DNA of 38,046 bases from an uncultured Prevotella sp. (GCA_902497035.1 CABVDL010000016.1:1-38046); one strand, 5' to 3'. Counted from the first letter of the stretch, positions 17,801 through 26,509 are shown. Program-made: numbers and translations. The notes: generated from the sequence alone by a model not told the origin.

Positions 17801-18655
17801 ATGAAACGTTTGTACTTTTGTAAGGTCCGCACCCTCCTTTCAAAGAGCGTGCTGTCACTCTGTCTGCTCATGATGGTTGCCCTCACCGCCAAGGCACAGG
17901 ATGCCACAACCACCTACAACTTCAGGTCGCTGCCCGCCATCGACTCGCTGCTCTTCGCCGGCGACACCGACAACTGGACTCTCGTCACCGAGAGCACCAG
18001 CAAGTATTTCACCAACAAGACCGACCTGGGCACCTATCACGGCGAGAAAGATGCCGACGCCGACATCAACGACTTCAAGAAATACTTCTTCAAGCTCAAC
18101 ATCGACGGCAGTGAGCCGCAGACGTATGCAGGCCTTTGGTTTGGCAAATACTATGTCACGGGGAATAAACTTCGTGCTTTCGGCACCTTCCCCGCCGGGA
18201 AGAACCAGCTGCGCTTCTACACCAACCGTCTCGGGCTTTGGTCCGGTGGCGCCGCCTTTGCCATCGACAACCTGAAAAAGGGCCAGACCGTCGAGATTGT
18301 GACCAGAAGCGCAAAGACCGGAAACTATCTCGTCCCCTCCAACCTGGATATAACCGGCGGCTTCGCCGAAATCACGTCAGTCCAGATCAACAAGGACGTG
18401 ACCTCCTCGGGTACCGTAGTCGAAGACGGAGCCTGCGTGTTCTATGCCACCAACGGCATCTACGTCTATACCATCACCGTCAAGGATGCCAAGGGCAACG
18501 TGGTGACGGCCATCGACGCGCCCACCTTGGCCAGGGCAGCAAAGGCCGCGCCCATGGGGGTGTACAACCTTCAGGGCCAGCGTGTGGCCGACAGTGCCGC
18601 CAATCTTCCCAACGGTCTCTACATCGTCAATGGAAAGAAAGTCGTGAAGAAATAA
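17801..18655 (+). CDS. secreted protein of unknown function with type IX-like C-terminal signal
   Basis: The 284-aa protein from the ATG at 17801 has a long signal peptide ending VALTAKAQ (about residue 33), a beta-rich body with TYNFRSLPAID near the N-terminus and YFFKLNIDG, LWFGKYYVTG and LRFYTNRLGLWSGG in the middle, and a C-terminal AAPMGVYNLQGQRVAD followed by PNGLYIVNGKKVVKK, which fits a type IX sorting domain. I recognise no enzyme motif. It may be a surface or secreted adhesin or binding protein belonging to the locus, since it is the last gene before the terminator at 18680. An upstream in-frame start at 17753 lies in the repeat region and would bury the signal peptide. Confidence 0.8.
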   Translation: MKRLYFCKVRTLLSKSVLSLCLLMMVALTAKAQDATTTYNFRSLPAIDSLLFAGDTDNWTLVTESTSKYFTNKTDLGTYHGEKDADADINDFKKYFFKLNIDGSEPQTYAGLWFGKYYVTGNKLRAFGTFPAGKNQLRFYTNRLGLWSGGAAFAIDNLKKGQTVEIVTRSAKTGNYLVPSNLDITGGFAEITSVQINKDVTSSGTVVEDGACVFYATNGIYVYTITVKDAKGNVVTAIDAPTLARAAKAAPMGVYNLQGQRVADSAANLPNGLYIVNGKKVVKK

Positions 18656-18679
18656 CAAGTGTTCTTGTCCGATGCATTG

Positions 18680-18704
18680 TGGCCGGCCTCGTGCCGGCCA
18701 TTTT
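18680..18704 (+). terminator. intrinsic terminator of the susC operon
   Basis: TGGCCGGC (18680-18687), a five-base loop CTCGT, then GCCGGCCA (18693-18700) and TTTT. The stem is a perfect 8 bp. It separates the structural genes from the regulator gene, which has its own promoter. Confidence 0.88.
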
Positions 18705-18774
18705 CGTCAGCAGCTCACCCGCTCCATCTCCGGCCCAGAAAACCTCTACATGCTGAAAAAACTTGTGAAAAGAC

Positions 18775-18805
18775 TTGCCTTTTTCCGTATTTTTCCGTAA
18801 GTTTG
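18775..18805 (+). promoter_or_regulatory. promoter of the hybrid two-component regulator
   Basis: TTG (18775-18777), 20 bases, then TAAGTTTG (18798-18805) matches the Bacteroidetes consensus in sequence and spacing. The transcript would start near 18810, leaving a leader of about 120 bases that contains an upstream ORF. Confidence 0.8.
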
Positions 18806-18824
18806 CACCAAACGACTCAGGCTT

Positions 18825-18935
18825 ATGCGCAGCAATCAGATTTTAACCATGACGTTAACCCTTTTCACATTCCTCGCCCTGTCGGCCCAGCCAGCCGGCC
18901 GTCGTGCGTGGCATTTTTTTAGTGACAAGCCATGA
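18825..18935 (+). CDS. possible 36-codon upstream ORF overlapping the regulator start
   Basis: The ATG at 18825 is the first in the predicted leader and opens a frame of 36 residues, MRSNQILTMTLTLFTFLALS and then AQPAGRRAWHFFSDKP. Its TGA (18933-18935) overlaps the regulator ATG at 18932 as ATGA. A second in-frame ATG lies at 18849. A GC-rich stretch and seven T (18914-18920) near its end could act as an attenuator. Coding is unproved; the ATGA overlap and position suggest translational coupling. Confidence 0.4.
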   Translation: MRSNQILTMTLTLFTFLALSAQPAGRRAWHFFSDKP

Positions 18936-21900
18936 GACGATTGCTGCCGATAATACTTCTCTTGGTCGCGGCGGCGTGGCAACTGCACGGACAGCCAGCG
19001 ACCTTCAACCGCATAGGCTCCGCGCAGGGACTGTCCAACTTCTCGGTGAGCAGTATCTATCCCGACGAACAGGGCGAGATCTGGATTGCCACGCGCATGG
19101 GACTCAACTGCTACAGCGGCAACAGGGTGACAACCTACGTCTATCACACCGACCGCCCCTACTCTCTTTTCAGCAATTCCGTACAGCGCATCGTGGGCGA
19201 CGGCCACGGCCATCTCTACCTGCAGTGTACCGGCGGACTGGCACGCATGGACCTGCGCACGCGTCGCTTCTACACCCTCATCAACACCGACGTGGGAGCC
19301 ATCAACTATCAGCGCGGACACCTCTATGTGGGCATTGGCAACCGGCTCTACTCCATCGACGCGAAGACTGCGGGCGGCGAGGGCAAGGGGGCAAGGTGGC
19401 TCGTGGCCACGCTGCCCGGCGACGCCGCCATCACCGCCTCATTCATCGACTCCCACAACCGCCTATGGATAGGCACCACCCGCCTCGGCGCATTCTGCCT
19501 GCAGGGCCGGCGCCTGACCCATCCCGTCACCGAAGGACGCGTCAGCACGTTCTACGAAGACCGCACAAAGACACTGTGGATAGGCACGTGGACCGACGGC
19601 TGTTACCAGATTTACCCCAACGGGCGCACCGAGCGGCACGGACTGGCCGACGGTTTCGGATCCGACTTCTTCCGCACCTTCTGCGAGGACAACGACGGCA
19701 TGATGTGGATGGGTACGGCCAACGGACTCGTACGCTACAATCCGCACACCGGAGCCAAGTCCATCTACCGCCCAGACGGCACCCCAGGATGCCTACCAGA
19801 CAAAAGTGTATGGAGCATCGCCAAGGACCGGCAAGGCACACTGTGGATTGGCACCTATTTTGGCGGTGTCAGCTACATGAATCCGTCATACCAGATTTTC
19901 CGGCATTACCGAGCGTCGATGGCTGACCGGGAGCTGACGAGCAATGTCGTCGGGCGAATGACCGAGGACAACGACCGCCGCCTGTGGATATGCACGGAAG
20001 GCGGCGGCCTCAACGTACTCGACCTGCGCACCGGCCGTTTCGGCCACGCCATCGCCTTTCCGGGCAACGGAGAGCCTACGCTCAACCTGAAGTCAATCTA
20101 TTTCGACGCCGGCCGACACGCGCTGTGGATAGGCACCCACCTCGGCGGACTGACACGTATCGACCTCACCACGTTTGAGAAGAAGAACTGGCAGTATGAG
20201 CCCGGCAACCCACACGGTCTTCCGTCGAACATCGTACGCGACATCATCGGATACGGCCCATATCTCATCGTAGGCACGCAGCAGGGACTGGCCCTCTTCA
20301 ATCCCGATACCGGCCGGTTTACGCAGCTCATGGCCAAGGAGCACATCGACTACGTTTCGTCCATCATCATCGACAGGCACGACAACCTATGGGTGGCCAC
20401 CGAGGGCAAAGGAGCCTACCGCTACAACCTCAAGACCCGCAGCATGCGCCACTATGTGGCCGCCAAGAGCCCCCACTCTATCGGCAGCGACAATCTCAAC
20501 CATCTCTTCATCGACTCCAAGGGACGGCTGTGGATTGCCACGTCTGGCAACGGCATCCTGTGCTACAGGCCCCAGACCGATGACTTCGAGCACTACGGCG
20601 AGAGGCAGCGCCTCGTCGGCAACAGCGTCTACTCCATCGCCGAGTCGTCGGTCAATGCCAACACGCTGCTGCTCATCACCGACAAGGGATTCTCCACGTT
20701 TGACATCACACAGAAACAGTTCAACAACTACCTTGCCGAGAACGGTTTTCCGCTATCCACCGCCAACGAGCAGGCACTCTATGTCACGCGCGGCGGACTG
20801 GTGTGTCTGGGCAGCGTCGACGGCATGTTCACCTTTGCCGAGCGTGACCTGCTCAAGCCCATGCCCGCCTACCGCCTCTTCTTCTCCCACCTCTTCGTCA
20901 ACGGCAGGGAGGTGGAGCCGCTCGACGGCACCGGCATCCTCAACGAGGCCATGCCCTACGTGAGCAGCCTCCGGCTGAAGAACAACCAGTCGGACTTCAG
21001 CATCGAGATTGCCTCGACCAACTCCATCAGGAGCAACGGCGGCGAACTGTTCTATCGCCTCCGCGGCTATCAGGACGAATGGACAAGCGTGCCGGTCAAC
21101 CAGCAGATACTCTCGTTTGTCGGCCTGCCCCCCGGCACCTACACGCTCGAGCTGCGGTCGTCGGTGCGCGGCGTGCATGTAGCCAGGCTCCACATACGCA
21201 TCCTGCCGCCATGGTATGCGTCGTGGTGGGCTTACATCATCTACGCTATCATCCTGTTCGTCATCGTGCGCTATTTCTTCATCAGCTACAAGCACCGCGT
21301 GCAACTGCGCGAGCAGCTGATATACAACCGGCAGCGCATCAAGGATATTGAGCAGATGAACCGCTCGAAAATTGACTTCTTCACCAATATCTCGCACGAG
21401 ATACGCACGCCGCTCACCGTCATCACGGCCCTGGCCGAGACGCTGCTCCACGCCGAGCACTTCCCTGCCTCCATCTACAACAAGATACTGTCCATTTACA
21501 AGAACAGCACGCAGTTGCGGGCACTGGTCACCGAACTGCTCGACTTCCGCAAGCAGGAGGAGGGCAAGCTCCACATCAAGGTGGCTGAATACGATTTCAC
21601 CGACTTCGTGCAGCAGTCGTGCCTGCTTTATCGAGAATATGCGACAAGCATCGGGCTAAGGCTGGTCTGCAATGTGACGGAGCATTTCATGGCATGCTTC
21701 GACTTGACCCTGATGCAGAAACTCATCAACAACCTGCTGTCGAACGCGCTGAAGCACACGCCAAAGGGCGGCACCATCACCGTCACCGCCTCCCACACCA
21801 ATACTGAGGCAGAGCTGCGCGTGGCCAACACCGGCACCCCCATACCCGTAGAGGAAATCAAAAAAATATTCGACAACTTCTACCAGACCGAGCATCTTGA

Positions 21901-22951
21901 CATGCTCAAGCCCGGTACGGGGCTGGGGCTCGCCCTCAGCAAGGGCATCGTAGAGGCACACCACGGCGTCATCACCGTGGAGAGCTCGGAACAGACCGGA
22001 ACAGTGTTTACCGTGCTTCTGCCTCTGTCAGCCGACGCCTACAAGCCCGAGGAACGTACCGCGAAGATACAGCAGAAGCAGGACGACATGAGATTAATCC
22101 CCATCGACGAGACTCCGGCGGGCGACGAGGGCAATGCCGGACATGCCGGACAGCCTGCCAACGTGATGCTCGTCGTGGAAGACAATGAGGCCATCCGGCA
22201 GCTGCTGGTTGACCTGCTCAGCCCATACTACAGGGTGGCAACCGCCGTCGATGGCAAGGACGGACTCGCCAAGGCCCACGAAATCATGCCCGACATCATC
22301 ATCTCCGATGTCGTGATGCCCAACATGTCGGGCATTGAGTTGTGCCGCAGCATCAAGCACGACTTCAGCGTGTGTCACATCCCCGTGGTGCTGCTCACGG
22401 CGCGCAACGACCTCAACAGCACCGTCGAGGGACTGAAAATCGGTGCCGACGACTATGTCACCAAGCCCTTCAACAGCACGCTGCTCATCTCGCGCTGCAA
22501 CAACATCATCAACACCCGCCAGATGCTCAGACGGAAGTTCAGCGAGCGGCCGCACGACAACGTCGATCTCGTAGCCAACAATCCGCTCGACAAGCGCATG
22601 ATGGAGCAGGCCATGGAGATCATCAACAAGAAATACACAGACCCGGAATTCAGCGTCGACGACTTCGCCCGCGACATCGGCATGTCACGGACCTCGCTCT
22701 TCACCAAATGGAAACAGCTGACCGGTGATACGCCAAAGAGCTTCATCCTCAACATGAGACTGAGGAAGTCGGCCGAGATGCTGCGCGAGCATCCCGAGAT
22801 GAGCATAGCCGCAATCAGCGAGCGCAACGGCTTCACCAGCGCCAAATATTTCTGCAAATGCTTCAAAGACTGTTATAAAATACAGCCCTCGGCCTACCGC
22901 AAGGGCAATACAGAACCACAAAACGACAAAGACAACGACAATGAACAATGA
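18932..22951 (+). CDS. hybrid two-component system regulator of the glycosaminoglycan locus
   Basis: Senses an oligosaccharide in the periplasm and activates the locus. The 1339-aa protein has a signal peptide (LLPIILLLVAAAWQLHG), two seven-bladed propellers with recurring LWIGT and LWIAT motifs over about residues 25-680, a Y_Y_Y domain (LRLKNNQSDFSIEIASTNS, FYRLRGYQDEWTSV), one membrane span near residues 765-787, a histidine kinase with His822 in NISHEIRTPLT, an ATPase with NNLLSNALKH and GTGLGLALSKG, a receiver with Asp1126 in IIISDVVMPNMSG and Lys in YVTKPF, and a C-terminal AraC helix-turn-helix (DDFARDIGMSRTSLFTKWK). All key residues are present. In B. thetaiotaomicron the chondroitin regulator BT_3334 has this architecture and senses unsaturated disaccharides, a likely ligand here. 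Confidence 0.96.
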   Translation: MRRLLPIILLLVAAAWQLHGQPATFNRIGSAQGLSNFSVSSIYPDEQGEIWIATRMGLNCYSGNRVTTYVYHTDRPYSLFSNSVQRIVGDGHGHLYLQCTGGLARMDLRTRRFYTLINTDVGAINYQRGHLYVGIGNRLYSIDAKTAGGEGKGARWLVATLPGDAAITASFIDSHNRLWIGTTRLGAFCLQGRRLTHPVTEGRVSTFYEDRTKTLWIGTWTDGCYQIYPNGRTERHGLADGFGSDFFRTFCEDNDGMMWMGTANGLVRYNPHTGAKSIYRPDGTPGCLPDKSVWSIAKDRQGTLWIGTYFGGVSYMNPSYQIFRHYRASMADRELTSNVVGRMTEDNDRRLWICTEGGGLNVLDLRTGRFGHAIAFPGNGEPTLNLKSIYFDAGRHALWIGTHLGGLTRIDLTTFEKKNWQYEPGNPHGLPSNIVRDIIGYGPYLIVGTQQGLALFNPDTGRFTQLMAKEHIDYVSSIIIDRHDNLWVATEGKGAYRYNLKTRSMRHYVAAKSPHSIGSDNLNHLFIDSKGRLWIATSGNGILCYRPQTDDFEHYGERQRLVGNSVYSIAESSVNANTLLLITDKGFSTFDITQKQFNNYLAENGFPLSTANEQALYVTRGGLVCLGSVDGMFTFAERDLLKPMPAYRLFFSHLFVNGREVEPLDGTGILNEAMPYVSSLRLKNNQSDFSIEIASTNSIRSNGGELFYRLRGYQDEWTSVPVNQQILSFVGLPPGTYTLELRSSVRGVHVARLHIRILPPWYASWWAYIIYAIILFVIVRYFFISYKHRVQLREQLIYNRQRIKDIEQMNRSKIDFFTNISHEIRTPLTVITALAETLLHAEHFPASIYNKILSIYKNSTQLRALVTELLDFRKQEEGKLHIKVAEYDFTDFVQQSCLLYREYATSIGLRLVCNVTEHFMACFDLTLMQKLINNLLSNALKHTPKGGTITVTASHTNTEAELRVANTGTPIPVEEIKKIFDNFYQTEHLDMLKPGTGLGLALSKGIVEAHHGVITVESSEQTGTVFTVLLPLSADAYKPEERTAKIQQKQDDMRLIPIDETPAGDEGNAGHAGQPANVMLVVEDNEAIRQLLVDLLSPYYRVATAVDGKDGLAKAHEIMPDIIISDVVMPNMSGIELCRSIKHDFSVCHIPVVLLTARNDLNSTVEGLKIGADDYVTKPFNSTLLISRCNNIINTRQMLRRKFSERPHDNVDLVANNPLDKRMMEQAMEIINKKYTDPEFSVDDFARDIGMSRTSLFTKWKQLTGDTPKSFILNMRLRKSAEMLREHPEMSIAAISERNGFTSAKYFCKCFKDCYKIQPSAYRKGNTEPQNDKDNDNEQ

Positions 22952-24026
22952 ACTGAAAACCATTCTTGACCAATTCCAGCTGGAAGGAACACCCGTAGAG
23001 GCCAAGCCGCTGGGCAACGGCCTCATCAACGACACCTACAAGGTAATCACAGCCGAGACCGATGCGCCCGACTACGTATTGCAGCGTATCAACAACGCGA
23101 TATTCACCGACGTTGACCTCCTGCAGGACAATGTGACCAAGGTCACGCGGCACATCCGCCAAAAACTCATGGAGCGCGGCGAGACCGACCTGCGCCGCAA
23201 GGTGCTGGAATATGTGCCGGCCGCATCGGGAAAGACCTACATTAAGACCGCAGACGGAAAGTACTGGCGCGTGATGGTGTTCATCGACAACGCCTACACC
23301 TACGAACAGGTGACACCGGAATATTCCTACGAGGCCGGCCGCGCCTTCGGCAATTTCGAGAGCATGCTCGTTGACCTCCCCGACCAGCTCGGTGAGACCA
23401 TACCCGACTTCCACAACATGGAGCTGCGCGCACGCCAGCTCGACGAGGCTGTCAAGGCCGACCCCAAGAAGCGCGTGGCTGAGGTGCGGGACATCATCGG
23501 CCTGCTGTCAAGAGACATGCACGAGATGTGCAAGGCCGAACGGCTCTACCGCGCCGGAGAACTGCCAAAACGTATATGCCACTGCGACACCAAGGTCAAC
23601 AACATGATGTTTGACGCTGATGGCAACGTGCTTTGCGTCATCGACCTCGACACCGTCATGCCGAGCTTCGTCTTCTCCGACTACGGCGACTTCTTGCGCA
23701 CCGGCGCCAACAAGGTGGCCGAGGACGACCCTCACATTGAGCAGGTGGCCTTCGACGAGAACATCTTCCGCGCCTTCACACGAGGCTACATCGAAGGCAC
23801 CGCCTCGTTCCTCACCCCCGTGGAGCGCGACAACCTGCCCTATGCCGTCGCCCTGTTCCCGTTCATGCAGTGCGTGAGATTCCTCACCGACTACATCAAC
23901 GGCGATGTCTATTACAAGATTAAATATCCTGAGCACAACCTCGTGCGCACGCGCAACCAGCTGGCCCTCTACCAGGATGTGCGCCGCCACGACGACATGA
24001 TGCGGCAGTTCATCGCCTCATGCTGA
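22941..24026 (+). CDS. nahK: N-acetylhexosamine 1-kinase-like sugar kinase
   Basis: Phosphorylates GlcNAc or GalNAc at the anomeric position with ATP in the cytoplasm. The 361-aa protein has the aminoglycoside phosphotransferase fold: a Gly-rich PLGNGLINDTYKV near residues 22-34, DYVLQRINN, the catalytic loop HCDTKVNN with His214, Asp216 and Asn221, and the metal-binding stretch VIDLDTVMPSFVFSDYGD with Asp235. Length and motifs match the Bifidobacterium enzyme. The start overlaps the end of the regulator gene by 11 bases, so the two are translationally coupled. In this locus GalNAc released from chondroitin, or GlcNAc from hyaluronan, by the GH88 step would be its natural substrate. An A-rich stretch lies before the ATG. 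Confidence 0.88.
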   Translation: MNNELKTILDQFQLEGTPVEAKPLGNGLINDTYKVITAETDAPDYVLQRINNAIFTDVDLLQDNVTKVTRHIRQKLMERGETDLRRKVLEYVPAASGKTYIKTADGKYWRVMVFIDNAYTYEQVTPEYSYEAGRAFGNFESMLVDLPDQLGETIPDFHNMELRARQLDEAVKADPKKRVAEVRDIIGLLSRDMHEMCKAERLYRAGELPKRICHCDTKVNNMMFDADGNVLCVIDLDTVMPSFVFSDYGDFLRTGANKVAEDDPHIEQVAFDENIFRAFTRGYIEGTASFLTPVERDNLPYAVALFPFMQCVRFLTDYINGDVYYKIKYPEHNLVRTRNQLALYQDVRRHDDMMRQFIASC

Positions 24027-24108
24027 GCCGGCACCGTTTTCATCCTTCCGAATGACAATGTCCGTTATCCCTGTCTGAAGTTGCGGTCACAGCTCCTGTT
24101 TGTCGGCC

Positions 24109-24291
24109 TCACTGTATTCGTGGATGATGCCGTCGCCGGCAAGGATAAACGGACGTCATCACGCTTGGGAAATAGCCGCGCTTCTTCTTATAGGAATACA
24201 GTGCGTCGCTTTTCTCGGCGGGGATGAACTCGTTGTCGAAGTCGACGTCAATGCCCTGCCCCTCTAAAAGATTAACAACAAACTTATACAC
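24109..24291 (-). pseudogene. fragment of an IS1380-like transposase
   Basis: On the - strand a 60-codon frame reads GIDVDFDNEFIPAEKSDALY followed by SYKKKRGYFPSV, which I recognise as the conserved DFDNEFIPAEK-x-D and YKK-x-GYFPGV segment in the middle of IS1380-family transposases. After GYFPSV the similarity is lost and the frame ends at 24109. Both ends of the transposase are missing and no terminal inverted repeats are seen. The stretch 24027-24342 holds nothing else that I can support. It marks the border between the glycosaminoglycan locus and a more AT-rich segment. Confidence 0.6.
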
Positions 24292-24342
24292 TTAGTTGCG
24301 GAATTAAGGCGTAAAATAATTGCTACTTTTACAAACATAAAT

Positions 24343-24828
24343 ATGATTATGGACAAGACAAAGATACTTTTCATCTGTTTGGGCAATATATGTCGCTCAC
24401 CGGCGGCAAATGCTATCATGCAGAAATTCGTCGGAGACGCAGGATTGTCCGACAAGTTTTATATCGACTCAGCAGGAATCGGACCGTGGCACGTAGGGCA
24501 GTTTCCTGATCAGCGCATGCGCAGTCATGGCGCAAAGCGTGGATACGACATAAACCATGTAGCGCGCCAGTTTGATGCCCGTCACGACTTTTCCGACTTT
24601 GACTTCATCGTGGTCATGGACGATGAAAACTACCGTGACATCTGCCGTAAGGCGCACAACGACGGTGAACGCCGAAAAGTTATCCGCATGGCTGATTATT
24701 TCAATCAATATAAGGGAAGAATCTCGGTCCCCGATCCATACTATGGCGACGGTGAGGACTTTGAGCTCGCCCTTGACCTCATCGAGGACGGATGTCATGG
24801 AATTTTAACAGATGTTTCTGGGTGCTAA
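24343..24828 (+). CDS. low-molecular-weight protein tyrosine phosphatase
   Basis: Hydrolyses phosphotyrosine in cytoplasmic proteins. The 161-aa protein carries the P-loop CLGNICRSPAA near the N-terminus (Cys12 and Arg18 counted from the ATG at 24343) and the general-acid loop VPDPYYGDGEDFE near the C-terminus, with DSAGIGPWHVG in between, all hallmarks of the family; length is standard. A second ATG at 24349 starts two residues later and is equally possible. A weak TACTTTTA at 24324 may be its -7 element. No tyrosine kinase or capsule export gene is next to it, so its client is unknown. The base composition is lower in GC than in the locus before it. Confidence 0.92.
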   Translation: MIMDKTKILFICLGNICRSPAANAIMQKFVGDAGLSDKFYIDSAGIGPWHVGQFPDQRMRSHGAKRGYDINHVARQFDARHDFSDFDFIVVMDDENYRDICRKAHNDGERRKVIRMADYFNQYKGRISVPDPYYGDGEDFELALDLIEDGCHGILTDVSGC

Positions 24829-24835
24829 TGTCGGC

Positions 24836-24871
24836 AATTACAATTTAACCATTATCTTTGCAATTGTAATT
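24836..24871 (+). promoter_or_regulatory. promoter flanked by a 10-bp inverted repeat
   Basis: TATCTTTG (24853-24860) is a -7 element. It lies between AATTACAATT (24836-24845) and its exact complement AATTGTAATT (24862-24871). The left arm falls in the spacer and the right arm at the transcript start, as expected of a repressor operator. The start codon follows at 24892. Confidence 0.55.
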
Positions 24872-24891
24872 AAAACTTCACCTACAGCACC

Positions 24892-26481
24892 ATGAACAGA
24901 ATCTGTTTCTTACTCTGCTCTTTGTTTCTCTCGCTGTCCATGATGTCTCAAAGCATCGTGCACGATTTAGACATTACTGTAACTTTGAAGCACAATGGCG
25001 ATGCCCATATCCGGGAAGTGTGGAAGATTGATATGGGCGATGATGTTAAGACGGAATGGTATGTCGCCCACTATAATATGGGTGAGCGACAGATCACTAA
25101 CCTCTCGGTCTCCGACAATGGCTCCAAGCTGACAACCTTAAAGGATGAATGGGACGTCGACGCCAGCAAAGAGGAGAAAGCGGGGAAATGTGGCTTACTA
25201 TCTAAAAAAGGCGGCTATGAGATATGCTGGGGTGTGCCGACGCTTGGCAGACATGTCTACACCGTCGACTATGACATCGAAGGTTTGGTGCTGTCTTTCC
25301 CCGACAAGGATGGATTCGGCTATTGGTTTGCTGATCTCAACGATGAGGACCCTATCAAAGCGTTCAGTATAAGCGTGAAAGCACCCTCCGCCCTGTCCCA
25401 AGACAACTGTCAGGTATGGGGATTCGGATACAAAGGTACCTCCAAGGTGACCAATGGTACGACGGAAGCGCGGTCCACGGGAGAGATAGACAAGATAGGA
25501 CTGCTCATGTCGTTCCGCAAGGGACTGTTTGCACCATCCTTAAAAGGGGAAGGTTCTTTCGCCGAACTACAGGCGGAGGCTTTCAAAGGAAGCGACTTCG
25601 GAGGCGGCTCAGAAGGGGAACCGATGTCATCTGGCGAGAAAAACTTAATGATTGTCGTTGGTGGAATCATCGTGGTCTTGATCCTCATAGCGTTCATACA
25701 CGATTACCGCCAGAAACGAAACGCAAGAATGTTGCCCTACTATAAAGAGGTGTCACCGGCATGGACGCTGTTGACAGCAGCAAAGGTTCTGGAAGATTAT
25801 GGCTGGTATAAACAAGAGAATCTCTTTGCGGCTTTGATGCTGCGACTCATCAGCAAGGGAAAGCTCTCCATCGAGACCGGAGAAAAACTTGACAAGAAAG
25901 GGAGAAAAGAGAAAGTGATGAAGGTGGTGCCCACAACGGTCGACAAGCCTTTTGTCCCAGCGAGATCTGACGACTATCTCTGCGACTACCTGCTCTACAT
26001 TTTGGCGCAAGCCAAGGATCAAGACGGTATCATACAGCCAGACAAACTGGAGCAATGGGCGGATAACAACACGGAAGACATTGACGACTTTTACCATGCC
26101 ATGGACACCACCACAGTGGAAGACACCATGAGCGACAGCGAGCGTCAACACCTCTTGGGACTGAGAAACTACCTCGCCGACTTCAACAAAACCGGCGACA
26201 GGTCTATCACGGATGTCCGTGTCTGGGACGATATCATTATCTATTCGCAACTCTTTGGCTTTACGAAGAAACTGATGAAAGAACTGCACCAAGTATGTCC
26301 CGATTATGCCAATCTTTCAGCTTTTGGCCAGGAGGTTGACGATATCAGCATTTATTTTCTTATCTATGCCTGCAGCGACAGTGTCAACGGAATCATCAGC
26401 TCTTACACATCTGAAGCTGTCGAAGCCAGTCTAAGCGGTGGGGGAGACTTCGGCGGAGGAGGTGGCGGTGGTGGGCGTTAG
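24892..26481 (+). CDS. DUF2207-type membrane protein
   Basis: The 529-aa protein has a signal peptide (LLCSLFLSLSMMSQ), an extracytoplasmic beta-rich domain (HDLDITVTLKHNGDAHIREV, about residues 23-205) that fits DUF2207, one membrane span NLMIVVGGIIVVLILIAFI at residues 251-269, a basic stop-transfer stretch HDYRQKRNAR, a cytoplasmic domain of about 240 residues with YYKEVSPAWTLLTAAKVLED, and a Gly-rich end (SGGGDFGGGGGGGGR). The Gly-rich tail is typical of DUF2207 proteins. The biochemical role is unknown. It starts 63 bases after the phosphatase stop behind its own promoter with an inverted repeat. It is more AT-rich than the neighbouring loci. Confidence 0.82.
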   Translation: MNRICFLLCSLFLSLSMMSQSIVHDLDITVTLKHNGDAHIREVWKIDMGDDVKTEWYVAHYNMGERQITNLSVSDNGSKLTTLKDEWDVDASKEEKAGKCGLLSKKGGYEICWGVPTLGRHVYTVDYDIEGLVLSFPDKDGFGYWFADLNDEDPIKAFSISVKAPSALSQDNCQVWGFGYKGTSKVTNGTTEARSTGEIDKIGLLMSFRKGLFAPSLKGEGSFAELQAEAFKGSDFGGGSEGEPMSSGEKNLMIVVGGIIVVLILIAFIHDYRQKRNARMLPYYKEVSPAWTLLTAAKVLEDYGWYKQENLFAALMLRLISKGKLSIETGEKLDKKGRKEKVMKVVPTTVDKPFVPARSDDYLCDYLLYILAQAKDQDGIIQPDKLEQWADNNTEDIDDFYHAMDTTTVEDTMSDSERQHLLGLRNYLADFNKTGDRSITDVRVWDDIIIYSQLFGFTKKLMKELHQVCPDYANLSAFGQEVDDISIYFLIYACSDSVNGIISSYTSEAVEASLSGGGDFGGGGGGGGR

Positions 26482-26509
26482 ACCACCCCACTTAAGAGTT
26501 ACCTCAAAT

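Noticed and set aside
17813..17820. TACTTTTG as a promoter -7 element
   Set aside because: It lies within codons 5-7 of a gene whose signal peptide needs the upstream ATG, and there is no matching TTG at the right distance.
17629..17913. - strand frame with Gly/Arg/Asp/Tyr repeats
   Set aside because: Again a translation of a 9-bp array, running into the signal peptide of the + strand gene.
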